Made by a program: the position numbers and the translations under genes. A stretch of DNA of 64,000 bases. It comes from Paragonimus westermani. Taxonomy: Eukaryota > Platyhelminthes > Trematoda > Plagiorchiida > Troglotrematidae. How positions within the stretch are numbered: position 1 is the first letter of the stretch; every line of letters starts with the position of its first letter. Positions 25,504 through 38,294 of the stretch are shown here, one piece after another. Below the pieces are notes generated by a model. It saw nothing but the letters and a program-made list of their open reading frames with translations, ran no database searches and was not told where the DNA came from. Location: contig QNGE01000901.1 in assembly GCA_008508345.1 (NCBI GenBank), positions 69,973 to 133,972 of the forward strand, written 5' to 3'.

Positions 25504-26884
25504 TGTATGAACTTAATTCGTCTAAATATTTTCGATGTTCACCGCTGATATATGTAGCAACTGAAGAGAACATAGGAAATGCTATTACCATCTTGCAAGA
25601 CCGGTCTTCTGATTTCGCTGTTCAAGTTCATAACTGGGGAAGGATGTTTACATAATTTTCTATCTTTAAAGGAGTCGGAGAAACACTGGATAGATCAGTG
25701 TGCCCTGTTTTTGTCCTGAACTGCATAACAATGACGGTTGGAGCTCTTTGGATATCATTCCCCGCACATACACAATTGTAGAATAACTTCATCAGAAGCA
25801 TCTTTTTCAGAATTGAAGTGCGACGAATATCCATCATTAACGACTACTTACAAGCTGTTTACAACTTGATGATTACTGTGTCTATGACTATAAAGTAACC
25901 CAGTAACTGTCGAATATTCATCCCTCCTTTTCGAAAAATTCGGTTTTAATAACCGTCCCCGCGTGTAAATTTGTGAGTGCAGAGAAGGTTGTGTGAGGTA
26001 ATTAACAGAATATTAGTGGCGACTCATGTACAAGTTGTTGGTGGGTCGATTTCCAGTCCATGCATCAAAACTTAAGTAAATTGTTTCTCCCGGTTTCATT
26101 TAAGAATGCTGCCACTTACCCCTTAAATTAGGGACTAGTTTTAAGTTTGAAGTGATCCCAAATTTAATGATGCCTATTTTTGCCTTGTGATATTCAAGGA
26201 GCAATTTCTTCTATTGGTTTTCACTCATAGACAGCTTACGAGATCGTTCGCATATTTAGCCTCACTTCCTGGAGTAACCGACTACAAATTCCTGCCTCCC
26301 AAACACTTCAGGATGATCTGTACAAAGATCGCGGGAGATCGGTTTAAAATCATGTACCTGGTAGTACTCTACTAAAAGTTATCACTCCAGCTGCATCAGA
26401 GCACCAGAGACACATGTTGAAAGGTCGACCTAATTGATGAATGTTGGCTTAAAAAGCTACCTCACTTCATAACAAATATAAATTAATATTTGTTGTGAAT
26501 TTCACGCGGTCGCCGAATGAGATTCCAAGACAAACAGTCAATGAACTTAAATTGGATCCGCTCATATGACTGACGCAGTACCTAATGACGTTGCAGAAAA
26601 TTCTGTTGTTTGATTCTTTTCTGTGTGATTACCAATGTTTAGGATTGTGTGTGAATCCAAACTCGACGCAAACTGTAGTACTCAATCGGTTTTGTTGTGG
26701 ATTCCGCTGCGCGTCAAATCTCAACGGTTAGTACACCAAATCAAGCGACGGCGATGAGTGTGATTCAGCATGGCAGTGATTTGGAGTCATAGACCGAATA
26801 CTTCATGAATCTAGTCACCCCTGTGATCACTTCCTAATATAATCATTTACTGCTGACACAAGCTGGATGCGAAAATTCTAAGCT

Positions 26885-26967
26885 CCCAGTGGATTCGAAC
26901 CAACGACAACAACAATACACCCAGAATCTGCAAGCGTAACACTAGTTGAACTACGAAGCCACGCCAG
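26885..26967 (-). repeat. tRNA-derived SINE head (pol III A and B boxes)
   Basis: On the minus strand a D-arm-like A box is at 26961-26940 (TGGCTTCGTAGTTCAACTAG) and a perfect B box GGTTCGAATCC at 26901-26891, about 40 bases apart, as in tRNA genes and SINEs. The flanking ends do not pair well as an acceptor stem and no CCA or anticodon loop can be assigned safely, so a SINE head or tRNA pseudogene is more likely than a working tRNA. It lies inside a receptor intron on the host strand. Confidence 0.55.
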
Positions 26968-27761
26968 ACAGTCAATCTGTTGGATCATCTAATAAGTAGA
27001 TTCCGTGTGACACAGTGGTTTGGGGGAATAACCGAGTCAAATTTAAAACTTCTGAGCACTCAGTGCTGATAAACCACTTGCCGCGTCTGGGCATGCTGTT
27101 TCTGCAGCTCATTCGAATCCAGGCTTCTCATACTTAAGTCTCTTCAAAATTACTACATTTACCAAACCACTCAACAGAGGACCAAATGAAAAAATCAAAG
27201 TTCTGTTTGATTGTTTTCTTCAGTCAAACTTCCTTCATAAAAAATTAAAGAGAACTTGGAATACTTTAATTTGGGGCTTCTGGCAGCACCACTAATCTTA
27301 TGGTGAGCTAACAGAAACGTTTTGTCAAACTCTTTCCGCTACTCAACTTTACGAGATTGCTATCGATCAGTTGGCCTGTGTGCGCACGCACTGTTGACAA
27401 ACGTGACTGAATGTTATTTCATCGATCAGGGGTGAACGATAGGCACAGATACATATATATATACAGACTGTAAAATGGGAGGACACACATTCAACGTCAA
27501 AATCTCCCGTACGAGAGTAGAATCACCGGCTGTTTCACTCATGACATGCCTACTTGATGTTGAATTAATTTAAACTAGCATCACGACGTTTTGTTGCGTC
27601 CAAAATGGATCTACAAATGTAAGTCACTAGGACACAGTGACAAAACCATCTGCAGCTTGTTCACATAAACAGATCTAAGTAGGCATCTCTAATTAGCACA
27701 ATTAACAGCTACATCTGAAACTAGGACTTTAGTTGCCAAGCCCATTATAACGACTACCTAC

Positions 27762-28137
27762 CATCGGGACAATGAGAGACGCACCGGCCTTCATGACTCG
27801 CATTATTACATCGCAGACACTGTTCGGGACCTGGCCCCGTGCACACGGGCACCTCGTTGGACATGTGATCTCCCGATTCGATCGCACATTCTTCATGACA
27901 GGGCACACAGATACGAGCCAGACCGTAAAGCAGTGGTTGGGTGTGATTCGCTAGCCACGTCATCAGTTCCGTTTGGACAACAGCAGACAAGCGAGTGAGG
28001 AGGGCTGCGTCTGTCTGTGACCAAGGGAGTCTCCGGTACTCTTCAGTTTTCGCAGGAGATTGGAGATTGGTGCTGAAACCTGATCCGCTCCGATAATGCA
28101 GGTTGATAACGTGCACAAATGTTCCTCTAGGACATTT
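27762..28137 (-). CDS. EGFR: EGFR-like receptor, cysteine-rich domain 2, third exon
   Basis: Starts after AAAAACTTGAAG with AAA TGT CCT. KCPRGTF opens a furin-like module, then comes an ~65-residue stretch without cysteine. The module resumes with ICVPCHEEC, VCTGPGPEQCLRCNN and CVSHCPDG. The donor is G|GTAGGT, phase 1. The next exon supplies GA to make Gly, giving CPDG-TYPN across the junction. The cysteine spacing repeats that of the neighbouring exons, so the membrane-proximal domain seems to have grown by adding furin-like units. Sequons NHT and NAS are present. Confidence 0.92.
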
Positions 28138-29478
28138 CTTCAAGTTTTTGCGTGTAATTTGAAATTAGTGTACACAGAAGCGAAAAATCAATTTCGGATC
28201 ACATGAAAAAAAAATAAAACCTAAATCGTAAAGAGTCTGTGAAGTATTTTACGTTAGACAAGACCGACAAAAATACACGGGACACTTCATGCAAGGGTGT
28301 TTCTAAATATACCGATTGTCAATGAGAATTTGGCATACATACACTTCAATTTCTCAAGTGGCTACCTACTTCGTTTCCTGATTGAGCAATATTAGAGTTT
28401 TCATAAATGTTCAACGCAAACGATTCTTTGCCTAAGTGTATATTGCCGGTTAGTCGAACAGCGATAGTTTATATGTAACAGCTCAGCCATCTGGTCGTCT
28501 GGTTAACACCGTGTGTATGGCTCATCAAGGTTTCAGCGCTTTTCAAATTGGTACGGTGAAAATACCTCTATAGAAGCAATTATGATAGCAGTAGTAGTAA
28601 CGTTGATGATAAAACATCAGAGTGATACTAATCCAGAGAGAGAAATTTCTTATGTCGCGGTTAGCAAATCGATTGCTCTGTATAGTTAAGGTTTTCTGTA
28701 GTTATAGCTAACCGGAAGGGCACTACGGAATGCCCAGCGTGAAAAAGCCATATGAATCTTAGACCTTTAAGTATAAAATTCCCGAGATAACAAACTGTTT
28801 TAATAAAGAATTGATAAAGTGGATAAGACGCAACCAACAGCAATCACACTTCCAGCAAACCTTGTTTGATCACCATCCAAATAGGATTAAAATGAGGAGA
28901 GCAAGATATGTGCTAACTCTTGTGTGTGAAGCATCTGTTACAGTTTGGAATGAAAACAGAAAGCACTTCAACTTTCTTTGTTCGGTTCATTGGAACTGTT
29001 TTATAATCACACTGGTTGTATCCTCAACTGCCTTTTATTCTGTGAGACGGTATCAGTCCTTCAAAGCATGTGTTCATTTATTCTGTCAGAGTTGACACGA
29101 TTTCCTCAAGTTCGCAGTTTGTGTATGCCACTTCCTAAAACGAAATTTGATTGACCAATAAATGTCGAGAGGTTGCTCTTGCTTCAACTTTCCTTAATTA
29201 GAATTCACCGTGGATAGTTAAACCTCAATCTGTTTTGTGGAAAAATTCGTTCATCATATCAAAGCAGATTCACCCACAAACCCTAGTTTTTTGCTATCAT
29301 TAAGCCCTTAATCTTATTGATTTCCCATCCAGTCAACATGAACCTAGTTGCGAAAACGGTCCTGACAGTTATTCAACAGAAACATCAGGGCAATATAGAT
29401 TCAGATTCGTCAGTTAACAGGGGATGCAACAGAGAATATTCGGGTCGACGGACATTACTGGGGAGCTTCAGGACTCAC
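28138..29478 (-). other. Receptor intron, 1.3 kb
   Basis: Bounded by CAG|GTGAGT at 29478 and ACTTGAAG at 28138. No other feature seen. Confidence 0.9.
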
Positions 29479-29784
29479 CTGGTCACATTGGATGATCTTG
29501 TGCGATCCATCGGTCCTATCTTGCTGATCAGGATGTAACACTGTTTGCCTGCAGTAATTGCATCCCCCCGGACCCGGCCAGTTTCCTGGTCCGGTGCACA
29601 CTGTGCGTTCTACGTGTGTGTCGTGGCTGATTAGCTCACTGTTCAGTTCATTGGTCAGAGCTAACGAAGTGGCCAAAGCCGGAACTAATGGGTGAGAGCA
29701 AGCGGTGGAGCATTCTTGGCATGTCTGGGTGGTATGGTTCAGGTATTTTGTCAGTGGGCACGATTTTCGGCAATAGGGTCCATC
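29479..29784 (-). CDS. EGFR: EGFR-like receptor, cysteine-rich domain 2, second exon
   Basis: Starts after TCATTTGGTACAG with GAT. DGPYCRKSCP matches the EGFR element DGPHCVKTCP. It is followed by CQECSTACSH and, after a ~35-residue insert between two cysteines, VCTGPGNWPGPGGCNYC. Ends CDQ at a strong CAG|GTGAGT donor. Length is 102 codons, phase 0 at both ends, so this exon could be skipped without a frameshift. Sequon NHT is visible. The inserted loop is rich in Ala, Leu and Asn, with no cysteines. Confidence 0.92.
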
Positions 29785-30718
29785 CTGTACCAAATGATAG
29801 ATCGCACAATGGAAAATCTCATAAACACCCAAGTATAAAGTCATGCGATAAATGTCTGGGCATTGCAGTAAAACGCTACGTTGTGTATCTACCAACAAGC
29901 ATCGATCTAACATCCAGGTAGTATGTTACTTGAAGACTGTTATTCATGAACTGGTGACACGGTTCTGCTATCTAAACCCTATCCAGCGCAAAGATAAAGA
30001 TTGAAAAAGAATTCCTCTTAAATTGAACAGGCTGTGCGATAACTTCAAACCGTACAGTTGGGTAATAGAGAATTATATACCAACTTGAAATTAACTTGAA
30101 AACCAGACATTGCTACCGACTCAACAATGGGTGATAATGGGTGGAACACGGTATTTAAAACGTTGACTGTAAGAATCTGGTCGGTTAATCTGATCCGGAA
30201 TTATACTGAATGAGCCGATCTTTCCACGAATCAGACCTCGGGGATCGACGTGATAACAACCTCTATCTCGAACTTGTCTGGTTATCCGTCTGAATATTCC
30301 GGCCGGGTTTTATACCGGAAAACTTTGACGTTAGTTTGCCTAGTTAAGAGGAGCGTGTCCATCGGAAATTAGCCTTCATCGGAAAGCAGACTTGCTGTTC
30401 ACTTGTTAGTTATTTTATAAGCAATCACAATGCTGATATACATATGCAATGTTGAAAAAGACAAACAGCATTGTAACATCACTCCCCTTCTTTGCATTCT
30501 TTAGCTTTCCCTCAAAATGATATTTAGTTGATGGCGAAGGCGGTAAAATCTATCCGATCCTTTGAGATACATGTAAAATGAGTTAAAAGGGGTGTGTATA
30601 TAACGTATTGCCACCCTCATATAAAGTAAGACTATGTAATACTACTGAGGAAACATATATATATATATATGAATTTATGTCAGTTTGACAACTCAGTTTA
30701 AGCAATATAACAAATCAC
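29785..30718 (-). other. Receptor intron, 0.9 kb
   Basis: Bounded by AAG|GTGATT at 30718 and TTGGTACAG at 29785. Contains an (AT)n run at about 30655-30670, close to the donor. Shortest recognised intron of the gene. Confidence 0.9.
30655..30670. repeat. AT dinucleotide run
   Basis: Eight AT units about 50 bases inside the intron from the donor of the 30.7-31.1 kb exon. Ordinary microsatellite. Confidence 0.8.
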
Positions 30719-31128
30719 CTTAACCCAGCGACAAGGTCCATTGCACTGATCTGGTCCTGGCCCAGTACAAGCATTTATCACCGAACGGCACATTGGGGAG
30801 CACGGCTTACATACTTGTGCTTCTTTGTGATTTACTGTGCTGGAGATTTTTTTCTGGTTCACCGAGAAGTTCGCGTACTGATCTGCGGTATCCGTGTGGC
30901 TACTTCTGAATGTTGCAGTAGGCACCGCTTCTGTCGAATATTCAGAAAACTCTTGTGTTCGATTAGGTGTGAAATAGCCTTCTTCCAGGTGACAATTTCG
31001 GATACACATCTGAGTTCCTTCACTTGTACGGATGGACCAGAAACGACAAGCCCGGCAGAAACTAGGACCTGGACCCCAACATCCGAATTCTGGGACACAC
31101 TCTTCGGCGCAGTAGGCAGCCTTGCCAC
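30719..31128 (-). CDS. EGFR: EGFR-like receptor, cysteine-rich domain 2, first exon
   Basis: Begins after TTGTCTCTCCAG. Reads CAEECVPEFGCWGPGPSFC followed by CRACRFW, the C-x3-C...GCWGP...C-x2-C opening of EGFR domain IV. A second module ends the exon: CKPCSPMC, then ACTGPGPDQC. Between them is a ~55-residue Ser/Thr-rich linker with sequons NRT and NFS, which human EGFR lacks. The donor is AAG|GTGATT, phase 0. The upstream intron reads as a hydrophobic leader in the same frame, but that is the acceptor's pyrimidine tract. Confidence 0.93.
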
Positions 31129-31757
31129 CTGGAGAGACAAAAAGTGATACCAATGGCAATAATAACATTATTCGCTCCACATGTCTAGTAAAACGGAGAT
31201 GTTTATTCAATCAAACCGGGATACAAGGACCAGTAGTGACAAGCTATAGTAAGTGTGCAATCAGGACACATCCGTGAAGTCCAAAGTGTTAAATACATCA
31301 CATTTTCATGAAGATACCAATTTCAATGTCTCGGGCTCAATTTACAGAAACAAATCTCTTGTTCGGCATGGAAGGCAACGATAACAGGATGATCAGTAAG
31401 CAACGTGAATTCGAAAACTGATGTTTAGGTAACGAGAACAGCAAGCAACTTCTCGAGTGATAAGTAAACGGTGTTTGCCATTTTCTAGAAACCACATCGT
31501 CAATCACAGTGCGGAAACAAAGCCAGGGAATGGATATCCGTTTTGTAAGATTTATTATGAGTTTTGACGGTCAAAAGCTCAGCAATAATAAAGAAGGGAA
31601 ACAGTGTAACCGTGCAATGTTTTAGGTGAAACGAGTTGATCGTGCAGTAACCTCAAAGTTGCACAAAGGACAGAGTACTGAGAACATCATGGAATGACTT
31701 GAGGCGGAATCTCAAGCTAACCACATCTTTTCAATCCTGACACTAGCGCACCTCATC

Positions 31758-31775
31758 ATATATATATATATATAT
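31758..31775. repeat. AT dinucleotide run
   Basis: Nine AT units within an AT-rich stretch downstream of the LINE scrap. Ordinary microsatellite. Confidence 0.8.
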
Positions 31776-31964
31776 TTAATACAATGAAGGCCAATTGGAA
31801 TGTATATATGAAAAGAGGACTGAGAAAGGAAACGCAAGATAAAGATTAATTCTGGTGAAAATTTCCATCTGTCACGCAGAACTCCGAAACGTAAACCTCT
31901 TGGGTCTATGCTACTCGACATGTTAGGCGGTGTCCTCATCCAGTGGTGTTCGCTGTTCTTCCTA

Positions 31965-32150
31965 AGAGGTCGTAATGGTAATAGTGAAGCTAGGTTGGGT
32001 ACTGGCGTCTTCATAACCCGAGACACCAGGTTGTCCGTTCAAGCCTAACGTACCAATCCTACGTAAGACACAGTGACTTCGTATTCGTAGGATGTGGTCA
32101 AACCAACGAAGCCTGTGGGTCGAGATTATCTTATTCAATGGTAGACAGAT
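31965..32150 (-). pseudogene. LINE C-terminal remnant
   Basis: Minus-strand reading includes ISTHRLRWFDHILRIRSHC and LRRIGTLG. The block H-RLRW-x-x-H-x-LR is the conserved stretch near the C-terminus of flatworm RTE-type LINE proteins; the same block occurs at about 698-740 in the other LINE of this window. Too short and diverged to define element ends. Confidence 0.5.
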
Positions 32151-33831
32151 TCTGTCTATTCCGGAAGGATCAGAGAATGTCGTGATTGTTAACACAGTGT
32201 TTCCACCATACATCGTTAATGCTTCAGATACACCGACATTCCGTAATTATCCTTTGGACAAATGGACCAGAGTTCACATTTGTGCAACAAAACCAAGTGT
32301 AGAGCGATATCGCACACTCGACGTTTTGCTAAAGGGTTGAGATAATGCGAGGATTGAAAGATGTTATTCAGGACTTAGGCACACGATTATGTTCATATCG
32401 TATATTCCACCAGCACGAACTTCTTGTCTACACTCGATAACCCACCACCGAAGACGCGAGCAGGCGCGGACTTTAACCAACCTTGCAACAGCAACAACAG
32501 ATGTAAAGACTGTCACACTGAAAATTTGATGGATCCACTCATTTCAAAGTGTTCCGGGCTCCCTAAGACATCGCATCAATTAAAACATTGTCGTCAATAG
32601 GTATTATGTCTCAAAGTCTGGGGCCATAGAGACTTCGTACATCATCACACTTGCAACCTGTCAGAGCGCTTCTTACGGCCTCATCCGCTGTGAAGTTGAA
32701 TATGGCATGGGATACGAGACAACTTTGTTGCACCCTACGTGAAATGCTGACGGTAGGTGATGGGCTTTCATGATTTCTAATATGATCCGAAGTCTAACAG
32801 AAGATTATTTGCAGTATGTTTAACAATTCTTCTTTGACAGTTCTACTCATCTCACCGACAATTCAGCTACGTTAAAGCAACATTCATGATAATCGTTTAA
32901 ATTGACGACTATCTTCCCGTCATTTACAGCTACAGTCCAGACGTGTTGTGTAGAGAAATTTTGACAAATGTCCGCAATTCTTCACACTATGTTACGCCGC
33001 ATGCCGTTTAACGGTGAAAACAGAGAACGGTTGTCGGTATAGCAAAAAATTAACCGATATTTTTAGTACACAGCATGAAATTAGCTTTTGCATTCCGATG
33101 GACTAAGTGAATGAAGTTGGAAGCTTGGCCAAATGTCCATTTCTGTGATCCATCGTTACCTATTCGTTACTATTAGATGATGCCTGTGACCGGACATGTG
33201 TTGATGGTCAGATATGTAAAGACTGTTTGCATACAAAATTTTACTGTCCTCATGCATTTTCGAATTGCTTCCTTCGTGGATGCTCTTCCACCTAGGGCAT
33301 CCTCCACAACGGGGGTGCTTTGCCACATTATAAAACATGCTCTTATGCCTTTGTTTGCATGAAGAATCAACGCACGGATGCTCGATCACAAGAAAACTAT
33401 AAGGCTGGGAATGATGAAATGTTTCTGATGTCTCGAAAAGTTAGTCTTTTTAAACCAGTCCCCAGCAGAAGCAGAACAACAGGTCAACAAATTAAGTGAT
33501 CTAAAAAGATTCGGTCATATAGGGTTCATCAGCGGAACGTTATACACTTTTTAAAAAAAGCTTACCATACGAATCTTGTTTACAAACTTGAATGCACCAT
33601 TGCAACAACAATGAGAACAGTTTATGTGATGCTATAAGTTCCTTTACCCGTGATCGGTTGTCCTCAAGTAGTTTAGGCGACGACGCGTAGTTTGTAAATA
33701 GTTCACCCGACAACCCTAGCCACTTAATTTGTTGGAAATGCTGAGAAGAATGCTGAGAAAAATGCTATCACTAGTAAGCATTTTGGTAGGGTAGCTAAGT
33801 CAAAAGAGGCCCAATAATAAAACCTATTGAC

Positions 33832-33905
33832 TTCGACTGGATTTGAATCGGCGACAGAATCAGACGACACAGGAGCTCCATTGGCTGAGCTGCAAAGCCC
33901 AGCCA
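33832..33905 (-). repeat. Second tRNA-like SINE head, diverged
   Basis: On the minus strand an A-box-like GGGCTTTGCAGCTCAGCCAA is at 33900-33881 and a B-box-like GATTCAAATCC at 33849-33839. One or two changes from the pol III consensus. Similar layout and spacing to the 26.9 kb copy, but the sequence between differs, so it may be another family or an older copy. Confidence 0.45.
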
Positions 33906-36900
33906 GTAGTCCAGAAACTTAACATTCGGACTCGGTCACCGACTGCCACCATTATCTCATACCAAATTCACCGAATGATCCGGGGAATCGACTGTTCCAG
34001 CCGGATTTTCTCAGAGTTCACACCGGAACCTACCGGTGCCGCTGGTATGCATAAACTTAGCAGTACTGATAAGTAATTTAGCGAATTAGTTGAGCTCAGC
34101 AGTATAAAGTGATTTTCCGTTCAAATCTGCGGATCTGGCTGACTTCTGTTGTAGACAATTCTATTGAGGTTATCAAGGTATGATTCCAAGGCGACAGCAG
34201 CAATGCACCACAGATCACACTGAACAGCGAGGTTTTCTTCTTCAGTTCTAATTGGTCGGATATAAGCATCAACTTCGGCAGTCAGTCAATATGAAGCATC
34301 GAGTCAGCAAATTGATACTACTCTAAACATCCTCCATTGTACAACACAGCGTACGCCGAGAGTGAATTAAACGAACTGTTGTCTGAGACGTAAGGCCGTT
34401 GAACCGTCACACATTAGGAGGTTCAGGTGAAGTGCCGAAAATCTGGGCATGCTTACAGACACCAGTGACAGTATAATTTTCTTCTTGAGCAAGTAAGCTG
34501 AGTTCAGCCAGAATCAGACATCGCCATTGTGCAATGGTTTAAATACTGTATACCTAAATATATACTTTACTGTCATCACAGATCAGGGATGCTAGTTCTC
34601 ATACTGGTGGCCTCGGCACTGGTCCACATTTGTAAACTCACTATGTTAGAACCATTTCTTGGCACTCGGTAAGTGGTTTGCAAAGTATCTTTCCTATGGT
34701 AAAATAGTTGGCGCAGGTCAGGAGTGTGAAAATCGCACTTGAAATTGTTTTAATCACATAACTGTGCAGCCACGTGGTATGGTGCTTACAAACTCATTTC
34801 GGGCAATCGCCTCGTGGTGTAACCGACGGGCCTTACTCTGCACCATAAAAGGAATGAACCTGTACAGAATCTGGTTGTATAACCTGAAATGTTGTCCTTA
34901 GGTTGAATGGGGGCTCGTGCACAATTGGACTGCGCACCAGGTTTTTGAGCTTAATATTTCTCCTTTCATATGACAGCTCCACTAGTCGACTCCCGTCTGA
35001 CTGGAAGATCAGTGAGTACACAGTCCTTGGTTATGAAGAGTGGAGGGTTTCTGTTCGATCTTTCTCATACCTTTTTGTACATAATGTCTCCGGACGTCAT
35101 TCCTCAGGAACACGTAAAAATCAACCCTGACTTGCAGAGTGTAACCGGTACTGATCTTAAAGGTCCCGCTCAAACATTGTAACTGGTTACTGTTCCCAGT
35201 CAACAGAAGAAAACAGTCACTGTAACCCTACTGATTACTTCAAGTCTGGTTTGTGTATGCCTGTCGTTCAATTAGAACATAATCTATTTTTGACATCCCA
35301 AAATTCAACTGACCGTTATCCTCGGAGTTAGTGATAGACTTGCTGTTACTGTTGGCCGAATCCGATGGTGACAATCTAATCGCATCAGACGATCTTGAAA
35401 AAGATGCACACCAGTAAGAAATACGTACAGTTACGAATCTCTGGTCAACTGTATTTTTCTGAAAAGAACTGGTTGAAAATCTGTCTGAATGCAGAATCTA
35501 CTAACAAATGTGCTTGATGTTCAGTTTCTCTCTTTAGTTATGCCTTATGCTAGCCTTCAAACCACCGTTTTTTTAAACCCCCGAGTTGTCCCGACAAGAT
35601 ATTCGGCTTTACGTTGTATCAGAGTCTAAGTTTGCCTCTGTCAGCCAATGGTGGGCATGCAACTAAAAAGTAGTCATTTGTAGGAATAAAACTTGGCATT
35701 CATTCACAAATAAACAGCAAATCATACACATCGCATACCCCTTATGCTATTCATGCGAATAGGTATAGCTAAACGAATGTGTCTTTATTGACTATTCACA
35801 TCATCTTAGGGAAATTTGTTAACAGTGAGTCTTTTAAAACCTATTCTTAAAAATTTCAATTCGGAGACGTTGCTGAACTCAGTTGAGCGCCGTCCCTAAA
35901 ATCAAACAAACATAGGGAGAACAAAAACAGTTTCTCCTGGGAAAAAAGATAACGCATCACACACAGTCCGATCGGTGTTGATGTAACAGTGAGTGAGACA
36001 ACGTAATGTTTTCAGAGTCATCAAAATTATTTATGACAGCATCAGATTTTGATCATAATTGGGTATCATCTCACATTATACTTACTAACAGGCGGCCGAC
36101 TATCAAGAGACTTCAGCTAACAGCATGTTGTGACCATCACGCGATCATATTTCAGGGATAACTGATAACCCAACCAGGTAAAAATGAGTAAAATTCACTT
36201 GTTTCTCGCACCAAGACAGAAAAGAATGTTATTATGCCATCCAGCATTTGTCTCAGTACATTAGCGTTATTGCGCACCATGTGGAATAGAGTCGAATCGT
36301 CGTGATTCAGATAAGGGGAAGATAGCAACATCTCCAACCCTGGGACTCTCGATGGGTAACACAGCGTAATGAGTATTGTTTTATCTCAGCTGGGAACGAG
36401 TACAAAAAGATAGATATGGAGAATGTGATTCTATTGTAGGGAATGCTGTTTAGCCAAACAATGTTCTAAGACTAAAAACCTGTTAATATTTGCCTTCCTC
36501 TTTTACGATTTCAGCTCTAGGGCCATCGCTACCTATTGTAATTTTGACGGTTAGATAAAAACTTCAACTGCTCGAATTTCACTAAGAAACTTCTGACTTT
36601 ATATATGTATTCACATTTAAAACAATCGTTATGATGCTTATTGCAGGAAGGATTGAATTCAGTTTAACGGAGAGCTATTATGATTCCTGAAGTATTGTTA
36701 ATTTCTTGAAAGTGAAAACTCTTGAGATCAGCTTTCCCATAGTTACACTCAAAATTCGATTAAGAAGACCACTGATTGACTTAAACTAAATTGATAAGTA
36801 GGTTTTCGACGCTAGTGCGATTAGAAATTAAGCGGCCGCATAGGTATCACAAAGTCGTCTCTCGATTGGAACAATTCACATTATTGAGTGCTACTACCAG

Positions 36901-37737
36901 TTTTGATCTTCAAATTTCCGTACACTGGAAGATGTGAACCACCGTTCAGGCTTCACGATAGGCTTTCCATGACAATGGTTAGAACAGTGTGATCAATGTT
37001 TAACCATTACATTAAATTTACTTCATTCCGGTACTCTGCTCTTCATGGTGTGAACGCAAGTGCGCATAGACCTGCTTACACACACAAACATGCACCGTTT
37101 CCTGGCATGCTACCGCTCATTGTCGGTTGTTGTTGCTTTCACAGTTATCGTTAAGGTCAACAGAAAAAACTGCAGTCACCTCAAACCTATAGAACGTGCG
37201 TCAAACAGACTGTTCTCAAATGAGTTGACCGAACAGTATACAGCCAATATGTTAGATTTTTTTCTCTAGCAGACCGATGTGCAGCGTTAATCCAAATCAA
37301 GATATACCTTTTGAATTTTTCATTCTGCATGGTATTTAGCCTGTCTGAACAGTTGAGGCTGTCACGTACGCACCTTCGGTAGGTTATATTTGTATGCGGT
37401 TGATTGAAACACCTACTCGTTGTTGTGCGGCCTATGCATGATCCGATATTTTTGATTAAATTGGCCCACATCACAATGCTAGTTGGCAACAGCGCGAAAT
37501 ACGTTTACTGTAAAATATCACTTCCACAAACATTTTCCGTGAACGATTTCCACATTGTTTACACTCAGCAGATAACGCAAACAATTCTTTTATCAACCAG
37601 ATTTTCACTAACGCATGCATCGTTAATTTAGTCATTATGTAACTTGTTTGTTGCCGAATGTCACATTACAGCTTGGGTCTAGAGTTCCTCCGTTGTCCAG
37701 CCTTGACATGTAAGAATACAACCGTGGAGTATCTATC

Positions 37738-37787
<50 letters not shown>
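37738..37787. repeat. (TGA)n microsatellite, about 16 units
   Basis: A near-perfect trinucleotide run. It reads as a poly-Asp tract in one frame, but the surrounding frame has no exon signals. It may be the tail of a truncated RTE-type LINE, as such elements end in this kind of repeat. Confidence 0.85.
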
Positions 37788-38294
37788 ATCAAACACATTG
37801 TTTTAACATAAAAGAAACTTCACGTAAATCATGGTTCAAACGGAATTTTTGGCCACTGACAGTGAAGCCTAGCAAGTCCTACCTAAAACCATTTTATCCT
37901 CATCTCACTGGTTAAGTGCAGTAAAACGTGGTGTGCCTTATATAACACGGGAACCTAATAACAATCGGTAATTGGCTTTTACACAATACTTAATGTTGAC
38001 CAAATACCCCCAGGATAATATGAAAACATGAAATGTATGATACCAGAGAGACTTGAATTAACAGGAACTTCTAAATACATCATCCTATCGGGCAAGCAAG
38101 TCAGTGTGCTATAAAATGGAAGTTTTTCACGGAGGAACTGTATGAGGCATACAGCAACAGCCATATAAACGCGAGTTGTTTTTATGTGGATTATTCCGGA
38201 TTCCGAATTTACTGACGTCTAACAGAGGTCCGTGAAGCGATTTCATATTTAATGGATTTAACAGACTACTTTTGGCAGTAGAGAGTAACCTGTA

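Larger units (their letters stand above)
21767..27761 (-). other. Receptor intron, 6.0 kb, with Penelope-like element and SINE-like sequence
   Basis: Bounded by G|GTAGGT at 27761 and ACGCCAAG at 21767. Holds the Penelope-like remnant at 24.4-25.5 kb (opposite strand to the host) and tRNA-like boxes near 26.9 kb. A short AT run lies near 27455. Confidence 0.88.

Noticed and set aside
31129..31210. Signal-peptide-like MLLLPLVSLFVSPGG just upstream of the 30.7-31.1 kb exon, suggesting an alternative start
   Set aside because: The hydrophobic run is the translation of the acceptor's pyrimidine tract; the acceptor is strong and the phase fits the upstream exon.
37658..37915. Poly-Asp protein from the TGA run
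   Set aside because: A frame of a microsatellite without exon signals or conserved flanks.
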